This document shows, in pieces, positions 46,308-59,200 of a stretch of DNA of 64,000 nt; the stretch's first letter is position 1, and each line of letters begins with the position of its first letter. A program made the translations under genes and the position numbers. Origin of the DNA: Rugalucina vietnamica (taxonomy: Eukaryota; Mollusca; Bivalvia; Lucinida; Lucinidae); the NCBI GenBank assembly GCA_964017185.1, contig OZ024870.1, positions 61,482,812-61,546,811 on the forward strand, written 5' to 3'. The notes beneath the pieces were generated by a model. It worked only from the letters and a program-made list of their open reading frames with translations, ran no database searches and was not told the DNA's origin.

Positions 46308-46663
46308 ATATACCAATAATATAAGTTGGCAGCAACATAACTTTCTTCACAATAGGAAGAATTTACCAATTTACCAACACTGTAACAAATGTCATTTTAA
46401 GTGCAGTCACACATTAGCGTATAAGACAAACAATCAACTTTGTTTCGGCACCAGTTCACTCAAAACTACTTCACCATATATCACATTAGTTTAACATTCC
46501 AATGTGGATCAATAATTTTTCAGTTCTATAAGGACAAAGTCAACATTGGTTACTTAACCAGTACTATCGGAAGTAAATGGTAAAACACAGAACCTTTCGA
46601 TATATTTCAGAATAAACACATACTTTATGGTTGCCAGTCTACATAAAATGCCTCTGATAATTT

Positions 46664-46889
46664 AAGCCTGTGCGTGAGAAAACCAACCATTTGGGTTCCG
46701 ACCAGGTCTGACATAAACTGGGCTGTACAGTCACAGAAGATGGTTAGAGGCTGGAAATTTTGGATTTAGAAAATAGAGGAATGGTACTATCCGTGTAGTG
46801 AAAATAAAGGTGCTGATAAGCTTCGCAGTTACTGCAAAGCTGATCTGCGCCTTTGTTTTATCCTATGTTGGTTTTCCCATGCGACAGCT
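46664..46889 (+). mobile_element. Palindromic MITE family, copy L
   Basis: AGCCTGTGCGTGAGAAAACC at the left, CCCATGCGACAGCT at the right, AATTT on both flanks. Hairpin AGCTTCGCAGT / ACTGCAAAGCT. Confidence 0.82.
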
Positions 46890-47186
46890 AATTTATAACT
46901 GCTTCTTAGTTGGCTGCTTCTTATGGTGAGCAGATCTGAGCAGATCTTTTAACCAGTCCCATAATGCATTAGCGTAATGGTCACAGGGCATCAAAAGTAG
47001 TGCCAGTGGCTACCTTGCTTGGTGCTCAGCATTAAAAGGCAAGCACTGGGTCACACCTGTCATATGGTGACCGATGTTAATCCTGACTTAATGAAGGCAA
47101 ACCGCCCATAGGGTTTCCACTGACTGTTCTATGCTTTCTCTTGCCAGACATTTCTGGGGTCTGCACTGACTGTGCACTGACTGTAT

Positions 47187-47229
47187 TCAGCCTTCTATCA
47201 CAGCTTCATCCCAGGGACCATAGATGTTG
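47187..47229 (-). CDS. PIGC: PIGC exon 7 (C-terminus, stop)
   Basis: 43 nt: [14 protein letters not shown] and TGA; human ENIHGPWDEAEIKED. Acceptor ATTTTTCAG. The tail after GPWDEA is shorter than in human, which accounts for most of the length difference. Confidence 0.92.
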
Positions 47230-50200
47230 CTGAAAAATATGCAAGAATATCATTCAAAATATGATGCCATGCGAGAAAACTGGTCTTCAGGATTTCCGCT
47301 TAGGTCTGACACAAACCGGCCTGTGCAGCCACAGAAGATGGCTAGAAGCTTGAAATTTCAAATTTTGGAAGAAGAGTACATGTAATTGTACTGCCAAAGC
47401 CATTAAAACAATGGCACTTATCAGCTGTGCAGTAACTTGTGCATATGCGAAAAAAGATACAGATCAGCTATGCAGTAACTTCACAACTGATCTGTCTTTG
47501 TTTTTGCATAGGCAAAAGTTGGATTTTCTCATGACATGGCTCAAATGGACCAAAGCAACCATGGTCTAAGATTCATGTACATTTAAAAAATTTTCTATTG
47601 CATGTGCTGTTCTAATCTATTCTCGCTGCATTCACTAAGACTAGGTGATAGCAAATAGATCTCAATAAGTGATCAAATGGAACCAATTACTCTATCAAAA
47701 ACTAGAAATTGGCTGCAAGCAAGGCTTTCAGTATACCCCCCGCAAAATTATCTGAAGCTGGCCAATAACTTCCTAAGTCAAACATGCAGAAAATTTGTCA
47801 AAGATATCTTTTCAGCATTATAATCCTTCATGTACATCCCCAGTATCCTACTCACATCTATAAGATATTAAAAGAATATATTGAAAGCTTGAGGTTGATT
47901 TCACTGTATGCACTATGATCATTGTTTATCATGAGAAATGGTAAAAATTGGCTAAGTTAAATAAAAGCTGTAAGTTTGTCAAAAGTTAAATTTTCAGCAT
48001 GAAAATTATTCATGCACATCTAAAATATATCTGGAACAAATCTACAAAGAATCTAAAAGAAACATTGAAAGCCCTAGGAGGAGTTGATTTCACAAAGTAT
48101 GCACTACCAACCATTATTGTATATACACAATGGTCAAGAAATGGCTATGTTGAAAAATGATGTAAATTTGTCAAATATCACTTTTTCAGTATTATAATTA
48201 TTCATGCACATCTTCAATATGTGTGGAACATGTCTGCAAAGTATTGAAAAGAAATACTGAAAGCCCTAGGAGGAGTTGATTTCACAAACCGTCATTGTAT
48301 ATAAGCAATGGCCAAAAAATGGCTATGTTAAAAAATGCTGTAAATTTGTCAAAAATTAATTTTTCAGTATTATAATTCTTCATGCACATCTTCAACATGT
48401 GAGGAACATGTCTGCAAAGTATCAAAAAGAAATACTGAAAGCCCTTGGAGGAGTTGATTTCACAAAATGTGCACTACCAACCATTATTGTATATACACAA
48501 TGGTCAAAAATGGCTATGTTGAAAAATGCTGTAAATTTGTCAAAAATTATTTTTTCAGCATTATAATTCTTCATGCACATCTTCAATATGTGTGGAACAT
48601 ATCTGCAAAGTATTGAAAAGAAATACTGAAAGCCCTAGGAGGAGTTGATTTCACAAAATATGCACTACCAACCATTATTGTATAAGCAATGGTCAAAAAA
48701 TGGCTATGTTAAAAAATGATGTAAATTTGTCAAATTTTTTTTTTTTCAGCATTATAATTCTTCATGCACATCTTCAATATGTGTGGAACATGTCTGCAAA
48801 GTATTGAAAAGAAATACTGAAAGCCCTAGGAGGAGTTGATTTCACAAACTATGCACTACCAACCATTATTGAATATGGCAATTATCGAAAATTGGCTAAG
48901 TTCAAAATGCTGTAAATTTGTCAAAATTCATTTTTTCAGCATAATACTTCTTCATGCATATCTTCAATATCTCTGGCACATATCTGCAAAGTATCAAAAG
49001 AGAATATTAAAAGCTGTAGGAGGACTTGATTTCACAAAGTATGCACTATTAGCACTATGGCAAACATTCTATGTATAGGTTTAAAAAGTCCCATAACTCT
49101 TGCAAAACTGACCCTTTGGCCCCTAAATTCATACCACACATGTGTTGTCTTATGGTGCAGGTGTGTTGCAAATTTGAAGAACATCGGGCAAAAACTACTT
49201 AAGTTATTCAGCAAAGATGTAAAAATGTTGACGGAATGACGGAATTACGGACAGACTGAAAACAGTATACCCCCCTAAAACTTCGTTTTGCGGGGGGTAT
49301 AACAACCACCAGATTTAGCTCATCTCCTGTTTTTTATTGGTCTTCTTTACTACACATAATAAGCCATAGTCTTTACTTTATTTCCCTTTTGAAAGTAGAC
49401 ACATACCCGGTAGACATGATAAAAGAAAATTACAATAGTTGTCCCACCATTACTTTGTTTATCTACTTGTATTTAAATAATGGCTGTTTTAAAGATCTTG
49501 CAGTAGCCGCATTGTTTATTGTCGCCTCCACGTGAGCAGATCGTCACGTTTTAACCGTTTAGTTAATGGAACATGGAAACAAAATGACCTTTGACATGAC
49601 ATGTTTACAAATTGGCGTTATAATAAAGTAATTCCACTTACTTTTTAAATGGCTGTAGGGTTATAAGCCAGGCTGGACAGACAAATGTAATGAAGATGTT
49701 GACTATCGTAAACAAGATGGCTGCCGACATGGAAACTGACATCAATGCAACTAATGTGATTATGCTTAATGTAACTGTCAGAACTGTATGTGATGCTGGA
49801 ATTCCTTGCTGTAATAAACACCAGAGGACCAATGGTCCTGTAAACGCTCACCTGAGTCTGCTGCATATACCAATAAACATGTTTGAATATTATGGTATTT
49901 AACCCCAGTGCAGGGGCAGATGAAGCCCTTGGGCCGTTTTCTTTTTTCAGACTAATCAATATTCTGTCCATGGATGCTTCACGCCAAGTGAAATCATTAA
50001 AATCAATCGATTGGTTTCAGAGAAGAAGATATTTAAAGGGTTTTTACCATATATGGGCATGGTGGCCATCTTGGTCATGTGACTTAGATTATTAATATAC
50101 ACATTGGTTCCCCCCGTTTTCCCCATAATGCATTGGCGACCTATGTTGACCTTGTCGTAAAATAGGTCAAGGTCACCACAGGGTCATGATTTATATATAC

Positions 50201-53200
50201 ATTGTAGTACTTCAGCCATTGGTGCTTCATACCAAGTTTCTTTGAAATCGGTCCTCAAAATTCAGAGAAGAAGATTTTTGAAGGGTTTTTACCATTTATG
50301 GGCATGGCAGCCATCTTGGTTAAATGTGAACTAGATAATTTATATATACATTAATTCCCCCATTCCATAGATGCTTCACATACAATTTGGCTTTGATTCG
50401 CCAAGCGGTTTCAGAGGAGAAGATGTTTGAATATTATGGTAATATACATGTATATTGCCCCGGGGTGGGGGCAGATGAGCCCCTGGGGTCCAATTTTTTT
50501 CAGAATCATTAACTTTCACTTTAAATAACATTTTAAAAGTTTTCCCCATTCAAATGCATTGGCGACCTATGTTGACCTTGCCGTAAAAAAAGGTCAAGGT
50601 CATCACAGGGTCATGATTTATATGCACATTGTAGTACTTCAGCCATCGATGCTTCATGCCAAGTTTCTTTGAAATCGATCCACCTGTTCTGGAGAAGAAG
50701 ATTTTTGAAGGGTTTTTACCATATATGGGCATCGCGGCCATCTTGGTCATGTGACCTGGATTATTTATATATACATTTATTACCCCTTCCTATTGATGCT
50801 TCACATAAAATTTGGCTTTGATTGGCCAAGCGGTTTCAGATGAGATGATGTTTGAATATTATGGTAATGTACATGTATATTGCCCCGGGGTGGGGGCATA
50901 TGAGCCCCTGGGGTCCAAATTTTTTTTTCAGAATCATTAATATTCAGTCCTACTGCCCATTTCCTGCAAGACTTTCACTTAAAATGACTTTAAATGACAT
51001 TTTAAAAATTTTCCCCATTCAAATGCATTGGCGACCTATGTTGACCTTGCCGTAAAATAAGTCAAGGTCATCACAGGGTCATGATTTATATATACATTGT
51101 AGTGCTTGAGCCATCAATGCTTCATGCCAAGTTTCTTTGAAATCGATCCACCTGTTCTGGAGAAGAAGATTTTTGAAGGGTTTTTACCATATATGGGCAT
51201 CGCGGCCATCTTGGTCATGTGACCTGGATTATTTATATACACATTGATTACCCCTTCCTATTGATGCTTCACATAAAATTTGGCTTTGATTGGCCATGCG
51301 GTTTCAGAGGAGATGATGTTTGAATATTATGGTAATATACATGTATATTGCCCCGGGGTGGGGGCATATGAGCCCCTGGGGTCCAATTTTTTTCAGAATC
51401 ATTAATATTCAGTCCTACTGCCCATTTCCTACAAGACTTTCACTTTAAATGACTTTAAATGACATTTTAAAAGTTTTCCCCATTCAAATGCATTGGCGAC
51501 CTATGTTGACCTTGCCGTAAAATAAGTCAAGGTCATCACAAGGTCATGATTTATATATACATTGTAGTGCTTGAGCCATCAATGCTTCATGCCAAGTTTC
51601 GTTGAAATCAGTCCACCGGTTCTGGAGAAGAAGATTTTTGAAGGGTTTTTACCATATATGGGCATGGCGGCCATCTTGGTCATGTGACCTGGATTTCTTA
51701 TATACACATTGGTTCCCCCTTCCTATAGATACTTCATATAAAATTTGGCTTTGGTTGGTCTAGCGGTTTCAGAGAAGAAGATCTTTGAAATTGTGGACGG
51801 ACGGACGGACGGACGACGGACGGACGCCGGATCATGGCCATCCTATAAGCTCACCTTGTGAGCCTAACGGCTCAGGTGAGCTAAAAATGGTATACATAAG
51901 CCCCATTATATCAGATCTGTTTCTGCATATGCCAAAATGAATTTACAGATCAGCTACAATGTAACCAAGCTGACAAAACAGGCTTTCTCATTTGAGCTGC
52001 ATCATGAGAAAACCAGAGTTTTGCCTAGGCAAAAACAAAGGAGCAGATCAGCTGTGAAGTAACTGTGCAGTAAATGTACAGCTGATCAGCGCCTTTGTTT
52101 TCGCTAGATGGACAGTTCAATTACTCTTCTTCCTAAATCTGAAATTTCAAGCTTATAGCCATCCTCTGTAGGTGCACAGGCTGCTTTGTTTCTGACCAGG
52201 TCGGAAAGCCAGAAGACCGGTTTTCTCAGGTCACGGCTCATAAATTGGCTTTTGTCTCAAGAAACCTGAATCCTATCTATCTACTCTGCCTGCTCAGCTG
52301 CAGAGACTAACAGACATGGCTGGAAAAGGGTTTTACCACCTACAGTGGCCACCTATTGGAAAATAGCTGCTCACTTGGCTTACAATATTTTTTCTTAGCA
52401 TAAGTACCTAATTTGTTTTAGCATAAGTACCTAATTGTCAATTTATTTTTTCCCACTTCGGTTTTCAGAGTGGGATTTTCTTTCTGATTGCGCAATTTCC
52501 TGATCATTACTTACTTGTACCTTATTATAATGCTCATCTGAAAGAAATTAATCAGAATGTAGCCTAAAAGTTCTGTGATGTATAAGATTTAAAAAGTAGA
52601 AATGTATAAATCACTTATTTTGGAAACACAAGAAATATTTCACTCAACTTACTCTTAAATTTCTCCTTAACGCAGGCCAGAGGGCAAACACTTGTATGGC
52701 AAAGGTGACTAGAGCAAAGGAATGCCAGGCAGTGTGAAGTCTTGACGCCATACAGACAGAAGCAAATAATCCAGTGTTTAAAGACAGCACTCCTGAAACC
52801 CTGAAAGTCAGAAATGCTTCACTTTATCAACCTGAAAAATGGTAAAATGGAACATAACTAAAGAAATAAAATTTTAGTCCTTGAACACTGATAGTTTTAT
52901 GGAAAACTTTGTTCAAAATAGATGCTTTTATTAAATAGATAAAAGCATAGCAAGATGCCTGGCATAAAAAAGTGGCATTTGAGATCAAAATTAAGAACAA
53001 AAGTGATCATTCATAAGGCATTGCAAAGTCAAAAATATTTCTTTCTTTCAAATTAAATTTTAAGTTTACATCCAACTCACTGGTCACAAACATCAAATTT
53101 TCAAAAGGCTTACATTTCAGCATCAGCTCCATAATCATGACAAAAGAGATTGGCCAGTAACATGATGGTTGTCATGGCGTAGATTGTGTCTGTTGCTATG

Positions 53201-56200
53201 GTTTCAGTCAAGGAAACCAAAACAGGAGACAGACTGTAGCTAAATCCAGCAAATATTAGCAAGGTTTTTACATCATCTAACACTGAAAGAAACACAACTT
53301 CCATAAACTTCCAATACTTGCATCTACTCTTACAACCTGTGAATTAACACTTACTCTGAAAGATCAAATAGAGGTTGCCCCTGGTGCAAATTAAAGACTT
53401 TACAGGAGCAGTCTGATCTGTGTCCTACCCTCATACCAAATTGTTATAAAATGATCTACCGGTACATTAAAATATGTCCCTGATATAAAAGAATAGTTTC
53501 CTTTATTTAGGATTTCAGCAAATGATTTCTTAAGACTCTATTATATTAACATATACACATGTACTTAGAGGAAAAAGTTTAGTCAGTAACTTTAAATAGC
53601 CGGATTACTATAATACCCTGCTGCTTGCCTTAGATGTCCCCCTTAATAAAATTGAAAAAGAAACTCCCCCAGTTGTCCATTTCAACAGAGTTATTGGCCT
53701 ATTTCGTAAAATATCATTTTTGTAATTACCCGATAATTGATAAAATCGGCCCTTTAATAAATAGTGCTTTCTGATAGAGGTTAATGTTGCCAGTTACAAA
53801 AAAAAGAAATAATCTTTTGAAAATTCAGCCACAGTCTCGAGAAATAACAAGTCAAATATTCATTATTTTGCAATTACCTCCCTTTCATTTAAAATAAGAA
53901 CGAAAATTGGTTTATGCACTTAGGCAAAACCACATGCAATATTTCAATCTTTTTTGTTGGAAATGTTAGGTTTTATTTACAGTTTTATGACTGGTAATTT
54001 AAATCCCAAACTATCTAGGGGTTTTGAAGTTATAGTGATTTTAACAGTCCCAATGGGATCTTACATGTATTTTCACTGACTAAACTTTTGCCAGTGAGCA
54101 TATAAGCTCTGAAAAAAAAATCTTGCATGTGTGCAGCTGTTCATGAGAGCTTTTGCTATATTGTACTTTCCTTTTACTTTCTCAAACTGAAATTATATGC
54201 CTCATATAATACTAGATTTGAGCCGCCTCGTGGGAAAACCAACAATCTGCATATGCGAAAACAAAGACGCAGATCAGCTTCGCGGTAACCGCAAAGCTGA
54301 TCAGCGCCTTTGTTTTCGCTACTCGGATAGTACAATTCCTCTTCTACTTGAATCCAAAATTTCAAGCTTCTAGCTCTTTTCTGTGCTTGTACAGGCCGGT
54401 TTGTGTCGGACCTGTTCGGAAACCACATTGTTGGTTTTCCCACGAGGCGGCTCATTTATAACAATGATAGTTACATGTTCTTGTTCCTTTATCTCCCACT
54501 TTCTTCATCAGCCCCCAGTTGATGGTGTATCCAATCAGAGTGAGAACAGCTGACGTAACAACCAGGGCCTCAGGTGACAACACATGGTTATCCATGTAGA
54601 TAAATATCACAACAAAGATACAAACACTGAAATAAAAATGAATGTTATTTGTCATTTGTAACCATCCCACCCCCACAAACACACACAGCCTGGGGCAATG
54701 TGGGTGAGCTTTGACTTTTGTCTAGCAAACCCCTGCTACAAACCTTTGCACTGAATGGGACAGTCGGTCTGCTATCATGCCCATGTAATACAAACTCCAG
54801 GTATTTTCTCCACATTGTGGAGACAATGAATGGTCTGTGTTATTGTCAAAACAGTTAACCTGGCAAGGTTCCCTGCCCTCCCCGAGGCTATAGACAAGTA
54901 CAAAGCTTACGTCATCAGACAATGTTACTATTTTCCAGTATCGAACGCCAATTCCGGTGGGTGGCAAAACATCAATATCGGCGTATGGAAACTCTGTGTT
55001 AATTATTTCGCCCAATACCATGTTTTTCACATGTATAATAGATTTGATAATTGTTGATTTACTTATCTAATCCATATTTGACGAATTAGTAGTCTTTTTA
55101 AAAGATTTCCATTGTTTTTTTGATAGATTTTATTGAATTAAAATAGATCTACCTCCTTTATTGACAATATTTCCAAAATATATTCTGATCCCAAAAATAA
55201 CATAAATATTTAATTTAAAAGGTGAAATTGGCTGGAACTTACAATTAAAGATGTTTATTTATTTATCCATTGTCTTTAAACAAAGTTTTTATTTGATATT
55301 TCTACAAAATAAATTGACACATTGAACCTATATCATAATGTGTTTATATGAAGATCGGCACTTTCTGCCGACCAGAAGGGAAGACAATCCAGGTAATCGG
55401 AGTTATCTCTGGATCTGTGCGCATGCGCATAGCAAATGTAAACACAGTTGGAACTGCCTCGTCCAATCAGAGTTCATCGATTTTTGATTAGGCGAGGAGT
55501 TCCGAATGATATAAACAATAACACTGTATGTGTGTATAGGTGTGTGTGGTTACAAATGACTGGGGCATAATTTACCGGTTTTTATTGGCAATTTGTTTCA
55601 AAAGTTACTGATAATTGCTCTCTTGCTATCATAGGGAGGAAATTGTCCTCGCCAAAGAATTAGTAGTAGTAGAATGCAGGCTTTTTTACATCATCCTGGG
55701 CTGAGCGGACTTAATCCATTACCCCACCACAAAGACATACATGTACCAAAGAATTTGTCTGAAGATTTAGCTTAAAACATGTTACGCTGATATTATGCTC
55801 TACCTGAATTATTCCTGCCTTTGGTAATCATTGCATATTTTATTTCTTGGTAAGACCTATAGTGATTGTGAATAAAGCTGTACTGTATTGAGAATGATAA
55901 TACATGTACTGTAATGCGCTTATTCAATTAAAAAGGATGTTTTATTATGATTCTAGCATTCAAAGCACCTATAGTTTTGTAGAACTTAATGCATACATAA
56001 GATACACAGCAAAATCAATTCTGCCTTTTCTGAAGAAGAAATCAGGACTAACAAGTTGCACTGAATACCATACAGAATTTCGCACTGTCTGCACTTGTGC
56101 ACATTAATCTTTGCATTATTTTAGCATCGGTAACTCAGTACCTGAAATGCTGTACTGTGATTTTCACAAGATGAAAAAGTAAAACTTCCTGATTGCTAAA

Positions 56201-59200
56201 ACATAAATTGTAGGTACTTAGAAATGTTAAGAGTTCAACTTAAGATTAAGATTAAAAGATGACCTTGTGGAACCCAGACTGGTCATACAATTCTTCATAA
56301 TCTAAGGTCTGGACAAGCTTACCTGCATAGCTGGTGAATAACAACCCCCGACTCTTTAACAACTTTCCAATACTCATACTCTCTGATGTACACTGTAAAA
56401 ATAATGAACACTGTAGTACTAAGTGTATTACATTCCCTAAAATATTTTAGCCCTAGCATTAATAAAATGCACCTCTAGTGGAAAGTTGGAAATGTATGAC
56501 AAAGATAATAGGCTTTTTATAGCACTTCGACAAACAAACACCAATTCATGTAGTCCCAAGAAATAAAACTTGACATTACAAAAACATGCCCATGCAATAT
56601 ACAGAGAATTTTTTCAGTTGAAAAAAAAAGAAAATTTTCAGTAAATTTTAAAATATTTTTCTTATTTTTGCTCAAAACATAGATTGTGGGTACACGTTAG
56701 AACCGCCTCGCCAGGCACAGGGGGCCTCCAGTTAATGTCCCGATCCGAAGGACGGCGCAATGTATCATGTCATTCCTGCAAATGACACGAAGGGAAACAT
56801 GTTCTCACCAACAAATTTTCCTCACCGCCGGCGGGGATCGAACCCGGGACCTCTAGCACAAGAAGCCAGTGCGCTGACCACTCGGCTACCTGGCTTCTAT
56901 ATACTTCTGGCAAATTATGATTTTATGAGTGTCAAAAACGATTAAATCACAATGATATTGACCGAGTAAAACCTGTAACTGAATAAGCAAAAAGACAGGA
57001 AAGGTGCAGTTCTGGTGGCCAATGTTGATTTCTTCACACAAAAGCTAGAGTAGACGACTAGCTAGTCTGTCAGTTGAAATGCTATCACCAGAGATGGGGT
57101 CAATTACTTTTGAAAGTAATGAATTACATTACCATTACATTGCATTTTCTTCATTACCATTACCATTACACCCTTTTTAGAAAAGTAATCATTACCATTA
57201 CATTGGAAATGTAATCATTACCATTACACATTACTTTTTGTCCCGATATGACGGTTGTCCCGATATGACGGACTTGTCCCAATATGGCGGATTTGAACAA
57301 AGTTCACTTTGGACTAAACATACAATTACAAGTGCCTGACATTATAAAAACATGGTGTTAAATTTTTATACTGATACCTTACCAAAAATGAGTGTACTGG
57401 ACAAATTCTCCCTCAGACATTTGCCCCAATTTGAAAAATGATGTTTGCGGATATCTGCCGCACACCAACTTAGGAGAAGGTTAGACATATTAAAACAAGA
57501 CTGTCTGCAACTGCTTCTTTGTGCAACAAAAAAAGTAAGATTTGTAAAATCTGTTTATAGAGGAATATCTTAATTCTTTTGAAATTCTTTTTCTTTATTC
57601 ATGTAAGCTGACTATCAAATTTGAGAGGACTGTTTCACAGAAACAAATTATCACTGGATGAAGTTGTTTAATATGTTTAATATGATGTTTTGCTTTGAGT
57701 TAAAATCAATTTTCATTTTTATTAAAATTAACTTTCATGTTTTTGTATGCACAGCTAACTTGTTTTATGTTTTTGCAAGATTGAAATTGAAGCCCCTTGT
57801 GACTTTATAGACTGATTCATGAGATTCCGGGACATCTCGGCCCATAACAAACTCGGCCCATGACAAACTCGGCCCTTGACAAACTCGGCCCATGACAAAC
57901 TCGGCCACCAAATCTAGGACCATACAAACTCGGCCCATACAAACTCGGCCCATATCTATAGATAATATGACAACCACATTTCAGAGTATTGTAGGAAGTT
58001 ATATACAGTGATTTGATATCAAAATATCATTTTTAGCATTTTTCAAGATAATACATATTAGCAACTCTAGGTTACTTTCCAATCCATATTCTCAATGAAT
58101 TATGATTGATATTAAGAACTGCTGCCTGAACAAATGATTTCAAGTAATGCAGAGTTTGTCATTATGCCGAGTTTATTATCGATCGTGGGTATAGTTGAAA
58201 GAAAGAAATAAGAAAGAATGAAAGAACTGGTAGTGAGTATTCTATGTAAAAGAAAGTTAGTCAATAAAAAATAAAATGATCATTGTCAATGTTTTGTCAC
58301 ACCTGGTCAGTAATTAGACAATGACGTCGACAGTATTTGTTTGGATGAAGAACTCAGTCAATTATGCAAAACAAACAATTACTGAACAAACCAATATAAT
58401 TATCACTGTTCAGACTGCATGCATCCTATTTATTAAAAATAATTGGTTTACTTGCTTGAATTAAATTGGTAAAATGATTCAATCAGAAAACACAAAATTA
58501 AACTTTGTTGTGTGTCCTTCTTTATTTTTACCTTCTTCCCTTCTGTTTGTCTGTTCTAACAGAATCATGGTGAAAACATTATTCTCTAGTCTTATGAAAA
58601 AAATAAGTCCACTGAAGTTCATTAAAGTTTTTGAAGTTTAGGAAACGCGATTTTCAAACCAATCTGCAACTGGTCGTATAATTAATAGAATATATTTTTC
58701 CAAAAACAATGTCAATAAAATTTTCTTACATTATAAAATAAATACATGACTCTAACATAATGTCCTCAATTGTTTCTCAAATGAAAAAATACTACATTTT
58801 ATATCAACACAAGTCAAGTAACCTCGTATAAAGATGAGTATATAAATAATAAGAGAATTGTATCATGTATATGAAGACTTCGTAATTTGTTTTTATCAGT
58901 ACTTGTAAGTAACTATAATATACTCGAATATTCCTTTAATGATTCTAGGAAATCCATATTGTATCAATATTATAAGTAGATGCCGAGTTGGATATGGGCC
59001 GAGTTTGTCATGGGCCGAGTTTGTTATGGGCCGAGTTTGTCATGGGCCGAGTTTGTTATGGGCCGAGTTGTCCAGTTACCATTCATGAGTGCATCTGTCA
59101 AACAATGTATCAGGGTAGTCTTTAATTTGAGTTAATCTTGAGGAACTGTTTTCACACTTTGCAAACTCTTTTGTTCTACTTTGTCACCTTTAGTAACAAC

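Noticed and set aside
54174-54455. 93-codon frame containing NKGADQL and SDTNRPVQ phrases
   Set aside because: It lies entirely in MITE copy O; similar phrases come from other copies (e.g. 22209-22427, 61609-61809), so it is a repeat translation and not a protein family.
56820-56897. tRNA gene on the minus strand
   Set aside because: A and B boxes are present, but the acceptor stem does not close and a SINE body follows that recurs elsewhere in the window.
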